Shown piece by piece: positions 57,756 to 64,000 of a DNA stretch of 64,000 bases. Source of the DNA: an uncultured Clostridia bacterium (GTDB taxonomy: Bacteria > Bacillota > Clostridia > Christensenellales > HGM11417); assembly GCA_944332455.1 (NCBI GenBank), contig CALVJY010000008.1, positions 1-64,000 on the forward strand, read 5' to 3'. Every line of letters begins with the position of its first letter. The first letter of the stretch is position 1. The notes under the pieces were generated by a model. It did not search any database. It was not told where the DNA came from and saw only the letters and a list, made by a program, of their open reading frames with translations. The translations under genes and the position numbers were made by a program.

Positions 57756-59350
57756 TACTCGATGCGCTTGAAGTAGACCCGCAGATTGGCCGTGAACAGG
57801 ACCAGGCGGATGGCGCAGAAGGCCACGGCCACGCAGAGTACCCGGATCCAGCCCCCCATCCAGCCCTCCTTCAGGAAGAAGAACACGCAGAACAGGCAGA
57901 GGATCAGGGCGGTCAGCAGGCCGATGCCCACCGACCTTCCCACATTGGGGTTGGAGGCCGAAGTCCCCCGCACCGCGAAATCCAGAATGTGGGGATCCAG
58001 CAGGTCGAACTGAAAGCTCCACAAAAGGTGGGCGAAGTCAAACAACAGCAGGGTGATCAGCAGAAAGACGCGGTCGGTCCAGGAGAGGTCGGTGACCAGG
58101 GAGAGGGTGACAAACCCCAGCAGCACGGACAGCGCGGAGGCCACGCCGTTGACCAGGATCTTGGCCCAGGCGATCTGGTAGGTCCGGCTGGGCGCGGTCT
58201 TTAAGACCCAGAACTCCATGCCCTCGGAGGACACGGCGTTGGCGCACATGGAATTTCCCGCCGCGCACAGCACCAGGCCGATCAGCACGTTGAAGCTGAT
58301 GACCAGCAGGTCCCCCTGCAGGTCGGTGTTGATGGCCGCAAACAGAGTATTGACCACGTACATCAGCACCGGGAAGGAGATCAGGGTGTACAGGTAGGAG
58401 CCCAGCACCGACGGGGTGCGGAAGATCATGCGGATCTCCTTCAGGCAGAAGGTCCCGAACACCGTGCGGGCCTTTTTGTCGGGTCTGTGCCGCTTGGAAG
58501 AGGTGCTCTCGGCGTACTGCGCCACGATGCGGAAGTAAAAGGGCATGGCCAGGAAGTAGACCAGCACGGAAAGCACCGCCAGAATGCCCAGCACGATCAG
58601 GTAGTCCCACACCGTGCGTCCGGCAAAGAGCAGGTTGACCAGATTCCGCACTCCGAACAGGTACTGGTTGACCTCCGAAATGAACACGTTGACCTTACCC
58701 ATGAAGGTGGTGTAAAGGGCCAGCAGGCGGAGCGGAACGGGCACCAGGGCCATCAGGGCGATCAGCCCCCACACCGCAAATCCGCCGGCGATCAGCCCGA
58801 GGATCAGAGTCAGCCAGGGCAGCCTTTTCAGCAGATGCCGGATCATCATGGCCGGCATGGACAGCACCGCGCCCAGCAGCACGGCCAAAGCGGGCAGCAG
58901 CACCAGAAGAAGGATCAGGTTCAGCAAATATCCCACCGTAAGCCCCGCAAACAGGCCGAAGGCCAGAAAGATGGGCAGCAGGGTGTACAGTCCCTTGAAG
59001 AACTCGTCGATGCAGAACACGGCCAGTTTGGCCAGAAAGACCTCGCTGTGGTTGGCGGGCAGGGCGAACAGAATGGGATTGTCCTTGCCCAGGTACAGGG
59101 TCTTCATCAGCTCGTTGGTGTTGCCGATGACCGAGATCAGCAGGATCAGCCCCACCAGAAAGAGCAGAAATGCCCGGTCCACCCGCAGGGCCATGATGTT
59201 GTTGAAGAAAAAGAAGACCACCCAGACCCCGGCGGTGATGCAGATGACGGCCAGCACGCGGAGCAGCACAAAGACCAGCGGATGGACCTTGCGGCGCCGG
59301 TGGCGGTCCCTAAGCTGCATGGCGATCAGAATTTTGATGCGTTCCAGCAT
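57752..59350 (-). CDS. ABC-2-type export permease
   Basis: A 532-residue protein with about twelve membrane spans in two halves linked by a cytoplasmic stretch (YAESTSSKRHRPDKKARTVFG). It resembles the large permeases of ABC exporters paired with a single ATPase. It follows the ATPase fusion gene by 13 bp with AGGAG before the ATG. The substrate is unknown. Confidence 0.85.
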   Translation of the reverse strand: MLERIKILIAMQLRDRHRRRKVHPLVFVLLRVLAVICITAGVWVVFFFFNNIMALRVDRAFLLFLVGLILLISVIGNTNELMKTLYLGKDNPILFALPANHSEVFLAKLAVFCIDEFFKGLYTLLPIFLAFGLFAGLTVGYLLNLILLLVLLPALAVLLGAVLSMPAMMIRHLLKRLPWLTLILGLIAGGFAVWGLIALMALVPVPLRLLALYTTFMGKVNVFISEVNQYLFGVRNLVNLLFAGRTVWDYLIVLGILAVLSVLVYFLAMPFYFRIVAQYAESTSSKRHRPDKKARTVFGTFCLKEIRMIFRTPSVLGSYLYTLISFPVLMYVVNTLFAAINTDLQGDLLVISFNVLIGLVLCAAGNSMCANAVSSEGMEFWVLKTAPSRTYQIAWAKILVNGVASALSVLLGFVTLSLVTDLSWTDRVFLLITLLLFDFAHLLWSFQFDLLDPHILDFAVRGTSASNPNVGRSVGIGLLTALILCLFCVFFFLKEGWMGGWIRVLCVAVAFCAIRLVLFTANLRVYFKRIEY

Positions 59351-59363
59351 GGCTCCTCCCCTC

Positions 59364-61508
59364 TTATGCGAAGCTCATGTAGAGCTCTTCCAGGGAGACC
59401 TGCTCTTTTTTGAGGTCCTCCATGCGGTACACGCCCTTGATCTCGCCCTTGGCGATGATGGCGATGCGGTCGCAGATCTTTTCCACCACCTCGATGACGT
59501 GGGAGGAGAAAAACACGATGTTGCCGTTGGCGGCATGCTCCCTCATGCACTCCTTGATCTGGAAGGCCGAGGTGGGATCCAGCCCGGTCAGAGGCTCGTC
59601 CAGCACCCAGACCTTGGGGTTGTGGATGAGGGCGGCGATGACCATGACCTTTTGCTTCATGCCGTGGGAATAGCCCCGGATCTCCCGGTCCAGCGCGTCG
59701 GTCAGCTTGAACATGTCGGCGTACTTGGCGATGCGGGCCTCCCTCTCCTCGGCCGGGACCCGGTAGAGGTCTGCCACGTAGCCGATGTACTCCCGGCCGG
59801 TCAGATGCTCGTAGACGGCGTGATTGTCCGAAACGTAGCCGATCTGCATCTTGGCCTCCAGGGGCTGGCGGGAGATGTCGTAGCCGCAGATCTCCATGCT
59901 CCCCTCGGTGATGGACTGGATGCCCACCAAAGACTTGATGGTGGTGGATTTTCCCGCCCCGTTGTGGCCGATGAAGCCGAAGACCTCGCCGTCGTGTACC
60001 TCCAGGGTGACGTCCTTGACGGCGTAGCGGTCGCTGCGTCCGTAGCGCTTGGCAAAATGGTTGATCCTGATCATGTCGACTCCCTCCGGATTGACGGGCT
60101 GATCCAGCGGCCGGTCCCCCATCTGCGCCCGGAGTTTCCGGATCTGCAGACGGTCGGCCTGCTCGAGCACCAGCACCTCTTTGTAGTGGTCGGCCACCTT
60201 GTAAAGATAGCTGTAGACCAGCCAGGTCAGAAAGATGAGCAGAATGTAAGCGGCGTAAAAACAGATGTCGTACAGCCAGTAGATGTTGAAGGTCAGCCCG
60301 TTCAGGGTGAAGGTCAGAATGAAATCTTCCTTGATGGAGCGGGCGAAGGTGAACTTTTCCACCAGAAAGTTGGAATTCAGGAAAAAGTAGTCCACGCCGG
60401 GGTCGTAGTTGACCAGCCAGGCGTTCAGCACGATCATCAGCCCGAAGTAGACCGAAAAGGCCACGATGCCCTTGCGCACCAGTTTAAAGGTGGGCCGCTC
60501 GAAGATCTTCAGCGAGACCCCCAGAATGGGCAGGAAGAAGGCGTACCAGTGGTTGATCCAGTAGTGGAAGGAGTACAGCGAAAAGGCGTCGTCGGTGACG
60601 TTGGGCAGCAGGATGGCGCAGAACGCCCCCACCACGTTGACCATGTAGGTGAAGTAAAACACCTCTTTCTGCTTGAAGATGACCGCGATGGCCGACAGAA
60701 ACATGGCCGTGTTGCACAAATGGAAGGGCAGTCCGGTGGGCTGGATGATGCTTTCGAAGGTGTAGTGGTAAAAGTAAGAGACGAAGGCCGAGACCGACAA
60801 GAGCAGCAGGGCGCCGTAGCGGATCTCGTAGGATTTGTCCTTTAAAAACCAGGTGATCAGCAGCGGGGCCAGCACCGACACGTAGATGGCCAGCCTGTGC
60901 ACCAGGGAAAAATCGGTGGTCTCGGCCCCGATCTCCCCGAACACGTTGTAGAACAGGGTCTGGGAAAAGTTGGCGGCCATCAGCAGGCCGAAGATCCCGA
61001 ACATCAGGCCGATCCGGCGGCCGATGCGCTCAAAGTCCCGGTCCCTGATCTTCCGGAACAGGCAGAAGCCCCCCAGCCCCAACCCCGCCGCGTTTTCGAG
61101 CGCCACCATGACGGTGCGCACCCCGAAGGCGGGATCCGGCCCCAGCCGGGCGGTCATCTGCAGATTTAAAAAGATGATGTTCAGCAGACAGACCACGGGC
61201 AGGATAAAGGCCGTGATGTTTTTGAGGACGTCCAGCTTCAGAAAGGCCCCCACCGGCACGGCCACGACCAATGTGGCCGACAGCCAGCGCAGCAGGTTGA
61301 CGAAGATCAGCTCGGGCAATGACAAAAAGCCCACTCCGCCGGCGATGCCGTCGAGGGCGTCGCTTCGGAACAGGCCGAACAAAAAGCAGCTCAGATAGAT
61401 CATCGCGGCCGTTCTGACGGCTGCGATCTGATGTTTCGTTTTTCTGTCGACAAGCACCAGCGCGCCGAAAACCCCGCACGCCGCTGCCCCAGCGCATAAT
61501 TCAACCAT
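59364..61508 (-). CDS. Fusion of YwaF/TIGR02206-like membrane domain with ABC ATPase
   Basis: A 714-residue protein. Residues 1-460 have about eleven membrane spans and YwaF-family marks (QPTGLPFHLCNTAMFL, FHYWINHWYAFFLPILG). Residues about 480-710 form a complete ABC ATPase: Walker A GHNGAGKST, signature YSHGMKQKV, Walker B VWVLDEPLTGLDP and the H-loop SSHVIEV. This ATPase serves the permease encoded 13 bp downstream. YwaF and ATPase are normally separate proteins. The upstream start context is weak (AAAGGTC). Confidence 0.9.
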   Translation of the reverse strand: MVELCAGAAACGVFGALVLVDRKTKHQIAAVRTAAMIYLSCFLFGLFRSDALDGIAGGVGFLSLPELIFVNLLRWLSATLVVAVPVGAFLKLDVLKNITAFILPVVCLLNIIFLNLQMTARLGPDPAFGVRTVMVALENAAGLGLGGFCLFRKIRDRDFERIGRRIGLMFGIFGLLMAANFSQTLFYNVFGEIGAETTDFSLVHRLAIYVSVLAPLLITWFLKDKSYEIRYGALLLLSVSAFVSYFYHYTFESIIQPTGLPFHLCNTAMFLSAIAVIFKQKEVFYFTYMVNVVGAFCAILLPNVTDDAFSLYSFHYWINHWYAFFLPILGVSLKIFERPTFKLVRKGIVAFSVYFGLMIVLNAWLVNYDPGVDYFFLNSNFLVEKFTFARSIKEDFILTFTLNGLTFNIYWLYDICFYAAYILLIFLTWLVYSYLYKVADHYKEVLVLEQADRLQIRKLRAQMGDRPLDQPVNPEGVDMIRINHFAKRYGRSDRYAVKDVTLEVHDGEVFGFIGHNGAGKSTTIKSLVGIQSITEGSMEICGYDISRQPLEAKMQIGYVSDNHAVYEHLTGREYIGYVADLYRVPAEEREARIAKYADMFKLTDALDREIRGYSHGMKQKVMVIAALIHNPKVWVLDEPLTGLDPTSAFQIKECMREHAANGNIVFFSSHVIEVVEKICDRIAIIAKGEIKGVYRMEDLKKEQVSLEELYMSFA

Positions 61509-62216
61509 GACCTTTTCGATGTCTTTCTTCCGATGTTCGCCCGTCCGGGCGGCAGCCTTCCCTCCGGAGGCCTGCTTTTGGTGTCTCTCCTTCCGCCGCT
61601 TCCGGCGGCTTCGGATCTACGGTTACGAATAATATATCTCTGAGGGCGGCTTTTTATTGGGCAAACCCCGATTTTTTTTGTCCGGATCCCGATTTTTTTG
61701 ACTTTTTCGGACTGTCTGCCCCAAAAGCGCTGAAAAAGGGCGTCCGCCCCCGCCTCCGGCCCCTGCATAAGCTGTCCCGGGCGGACATAAAATGAAGGAT
61801 GTCAGCCCCCGCCTTTGTCAGGTTCCCGCCGCACAGAGCCGGGGGCGGGAGGCGCACTCCGCGCAGTCTTCCGGTCAAATTTCGTCTGTCCATAATCATT
61901 ATCTTTTGCCTATCTTTGCCGTGTGAAACGTGCGCTCCGCGCAGTCGCCTTTGCTGTTTCGGCCGGCTGTTTATTCGCGGCAATGGCGTACGAGACAGGT
62001 GCGCACCCCTTCCGGCTCTCCCGGCCGAGGCCCTGAAAAACGGGCCGAAAAGCAGGCCGGCCATCCTTCCGGAAGGGCGCACACTGTTTAGACACTCGAA
62101 GAGCGCGTTTTATTGGCAATTTCAAAAATTTTTTTCGGCCGGTGCCGGATGCGGCTCGGCGCACCGCCGCCCCGTACCGGTTCCCGGCGCGGGGGCCGGC
62201 GCCGGGGAGGATGTTT
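61509..62216. other. Gene-free 700-bp spacer between divergent genes
   Basis: No credible gene on either strand. Direct repeats: CCCGATTTTTTT at about 61668 and 61688, and GCGCWCTCCGCGCAGTC at about 61855 and 61931. An AT-rich stretch near 61620-61640 (ATAATATATC) may hold the promoter of the fusion gene on the minus strand. No known RNA family was recognised. The size is unusual for this compact window. Confidence 0.5.
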
Positions 62217-63068
62217 ATGAATCTCGTCTTTGCGGTCATCATTTTGTTTTCCACCCTCATGCTGCTGATCGCCGACCCTTCGCTGGTCCTGCCGGCGCTG
62301 GGCGACTCCTCCGCCCGGGCAGTGGATCTGACCCTGAAGATGCTGGCCATTTATGCGGTCTGGCTGGGCATTTTGAAGCTGTGCGAGGTCACCGGCGCCT
62401 CGGACAAACTGGCCCGCCTTCTGCGCCCGGTCATCCGCTTCCTCTACGGCGAGATCCCCGACGAGGCCGCCAGGCAGCTTTCGGTGAACATGGCCGCCAA
62501 CGTGCTGGGCATGGGCAACGCGGCAACGCCTGCCGCCATGAAGGCCGTGCGGGCCATGGACGGGGGAAAAAAGGTGGCCGATTACGCCATGATCATGCTG
62601 GTGGTGGTCAACTCCACCTCCCTGCAGCTGCTACCCACCACGGTCATCCAGCTGCGGCAGAGCTTTCAGTCGGCCTCGGCTTCCGACATCATCCTGCCCT
62701 CCCTGATCGCCTCGGCGGCCTCCACCCTCTTCGGCGTCGCCCTGGTCTTTCTGCTGTACCGCAGAGAGTGCCGGAAGGCGCCGAAGAAACAGGCAAAAGC
62801 AGAGAAAAAAATAATTTTTGAACGAAAGAAAACCGGCACTTCCTCAAAAGCACCTTACATTTCCGGTACCCCTTCAAACGCTCCCCTTCCGGCCGGAGCG
62901 GAACAAAAAAGCCGGGGAAAGATCGGGAGATCGGAAGGCATGTACGGCCGGGATCGGAAGGACTCTTCGGGCGCCCCCAAAAAAGGGGCCGGCGGCGGGA
63001 GGATCGGCGCGGGCAGCCCCGCCCCCCTTTCCCCGAGCCGGCCGGAGCCGGACCGGAAGGCGGGATGA
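62217..63068 (+). CDS. spmA: Spore maturation protein A
   Basis: A 283-residue membrane protein of the nucleoside-recognition domain family, acting with SpmB in spore core dehydration. Family marks: LGMGNAATPAAMKAVRAM and LVVVNSTSLQLLPTT. The start at 62217 has GGAGG 6 bp upstream. After residue about 190 a basic, Gly/Pro/Ser-rich tail of some 90 residues follows, absent from usual SpmA of about 200 residues. It may be read-through of former spacer. The stop codon is 3 bp before spmB. Confidence 0.92.
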   Translation: MNLVFAVIILFSTLMLLIADPSLVLPALGDSSARAVDLTLKMLAIYAVWLGILKLCEVTGASDKLARLLRPVIRFLYGEIPDEAARQLSVNMAANVLGMGNAATPAAMKAVRAMDGGKKVADYAMIMLVVVNSTSLQLLPTTVIQLRQSFQSASASDIILPSLIASAASTLFGVALVFLLYRRECRKAPKKQAKAEKKIIFERKKTGTSSKAPYISGTPSNAPLPAGAEQKSRGKIGRSEGMYGRDRKDSSGAPKKGAGGGRIGAGSPAPLSPSRPEPDRKAG

Positions 63069-63071
63069 GCC

Positions 63072-63578
63072 ATGGACGTCTACATCATTCCGGTCCTGCT
63101 GGTGCTGCTCTTTCTGGTCACCCTGCTCAAAAAGATCCCGGCCTACGACACCTTTGTGGAGGGAGCCAAACAGGCGCTCTCCCTCTGCGCCTCCCTGTTC
63201 CCCTTTCTGGTGGCCGTCTTTCTGGCCGTCCAGCTGTTCCGGGTGAGCGGGGCCGCAGCCTGGCTCTCCGACTTTTTAAGCCCGGTCTTTTCCCTGATGG
63301 GCATTCCCAAAGAGCTGGTCGAGCTCATCCTCATCCGCCCCCTCTCGGGCGGGGCGGGACTTTCCCTGCTCTCCGACATCTTCACCCTGTACGGCCCGGA
63401 CAGCTACGTCTCCCGCTGCGCCTGCGTGGTCATGGGCAGTTCGGAGACCATCTTCTACATCGCGGCCGTCTATTTTTCGGGCACCGAGATCAAAAAGCTG
63501 AGGCTGGCCATTCCCATCAGTCTGGTCGCCTCCCTGTTCGGCAACATCCTGGGCTGTCTGCTGCTGCGGTTCATGTAG
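63072..63578 (+). CDS. spmB: Spore maturation protein B
   Basis: A 168-residue membrane protein of normal SpmB length with about four spans. Family marks: RPLSGGAGLSLLSDI and GSSETIFYIAAVYFS. Directly after spmA, as in other endospore formers. Confidence 0.95.
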   Translation: MDVYIIPVLLVLLFLVTLLKKIPAYDTFVEGAKQALSLCASLFPFLVAVFLAVQLFRVSGAAAWLSDFLSPVFSLMGIPKELVELILIRPLSGGAGLSLLSDIFTLYGPDSYVSRCACVVMGSSETIFYIAAVYFSGTEIKKLRLAIPISLVASLFGNILGCLLLRFM

Positions 63579-63597
63579 GCCCGGCAGGCAACGTTTA

Positions 63598-63636
63598 CAA
63601 AAAAAGCGCACCTTACCTTGCCGCAAAGTGCGCTTT
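63598..63636 (-). terminator. Terminator between convergent spmB and the right-edge gene
   Basis: AAAGCGCAC (63603-63611) pairs with GTGCGCTTT (63628-63636). On the minus strand the stem is followed by seven T (63605-63599), so it terminates the right-edge gene; on the + strand it may also help stop spmAB. Confidence 0.8.
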
Positions 63637-63651
63637 CGCTCCTTATGGATC

Positions 63652-64000
63652 TCAGAGGGCGTTCTCGAACACCTCTCCGATCAGGTGCCTGTCCAGGACC
63701 AACTTTTTCCTGAACAGTCCGCTGAAATGGTAAGCCGTGAAAAACAGGACGGCAGCCCCGCTTTTGTGGAAGAGAAAAGTGACCAGGGCTTCTGATTTTT
63801 TGAGCACGGACGAAGAGGTGTAGGACAGGGCCGCCGTCTCAAATTTGCGCGTGCGCAGGATCTCCTTGGCCTTCTCCATCATCCTGTCCATTTTTACCAC
63901 CCCGTCCTGCGGCTGCAGGGACAAAAGCACCGGTTCCGCTCCGCCGTTGATCCGCATCATGGGTTCCAGGCCGTGACCCTCCTGCAGTATTTCCGCACAG
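63652..64000 (-). CDS. Partial CDS, unknown protein running off the right edge
   Basis: The minus-strand frame is open from the window edge to the stop at 63652; reading in from 64000 it gives CAEILQEGHGLEPMMRINGG, so the true start is outside. The visible 115 residues include a helical charged stretch (MDRMMEKAKEILRTRKFE) and an aromatic C-terminus (VLFFTAYHFSGLFRKK). No family was recognised. Confidence 0.7.
   Translation of the reverse strand, partial: CAEILQEGHGLEPMMRINGGAEPVLLSLQPQDGVVKMDRMMEKAKEILRTRKFETAALSYTSSSVLKKSEALVTFLFHKSGAAVLFFTAYHFSGLFRKKLVLDRHLIGEVFENAL

Noticed and set aside
61799-62821. Long + strand frame covering the spacer and overlapping spmA in another frame
   Set aside because: The overlap with spmA is out of frame and the spacer part shows no coding character; SpmA motifs lie in the other frame.

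Overview
The window reads as chromosome of a GC-rich (roughly 60 percent by eye), spore-forming Firmicute, most likely an uncultured gut-type member of the class Clostridia. Evidence: paired spore maturation genes spmA/spmB, a sporulation-type polysaccharide deacetylase, ispG followed by a PolC-related gene, an FMN riboswitch before ribU, ordinary sigma-A promoters (TTGACA-17 bp-TATAAT) and many lipoproteins. No rRNA, CRISPR array, transposase or prophage was seen. One tRNA (Leu, GAG) is present.

Layout. 1-533: a recent 98-bp tandem duplication carrying the last codons of a gene that lies left of the window, then a terminator. 534-6597 (minus): purine salvage and uptake operon, xpt followed by a BMP-type nucleoside ABC transporter, with an unusual repeat-containing leader. 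6911-9542: ispG and a shortened PolC relative (N-terminal region, OB fold and exonuclease only). 9770-14541: a peptidoglycan amidase-like protein with two binding repeats, then an operon of RelA/SpoT-like protein, response regulator and histidine kinase. 15013-17040: citrate synthase behind an AT-rich unknown gene. 17164-20351 (plus): Crp/Fnr regulator and a thioredoxin - rhodanese - CoA-disulfide-reductase-like operon with a probable operator. 20640-26718: a restriction-modification-like island (GIY-YIG/helicase protein, a small AT-rich protein, two methyltransferase subunits, divergent controller-type HTH protein with palindromic operators). 26833-29653: two-OB-fold SSB, deacetylase, FMN riboswitch-ribU, tRNA-Leu.

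29956-53575 (all minus) is a glycan-use region: two GH99/GH71-like secreted proteins, a large secreted protein with a C-terminal sorting-like tail, a sugar ABC transporter whose first permease carries an N-terminal beta-propeller, a LacI regulator with two operator-like sites, a truncated and a full GH78-like gene, a GH36 alpha-galactosidase, a deacetylase and a DUF4432 epimerase-like enzyme. 54095-61508 holds a large Ig-like-domain lipoprotein, a small membrane-anchored Ig-like protein and an export-type ABC system whose ATPase is fused to a YwaF-like membrane domain. 62217-64000: spmA, spmB and the 3' part of a further gene.

The most unexpected pattern is not a gene. At least four genes (left edge, citrate synthase, the helicase, the DUF4432 gene) are followed by tandem, partly decayed copies of their own 3' ends, several still in frame and still ending in a stop codon. 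Other short tandem duplications sit at transcription-unit ends and leaders (xpt leader, the 11-kb terminator, 29.7, 45.2, 49.8 and 57.6 kb). Function, if any, is unknown; neutral local duplication tolerated at gene ends is the simplest reading.
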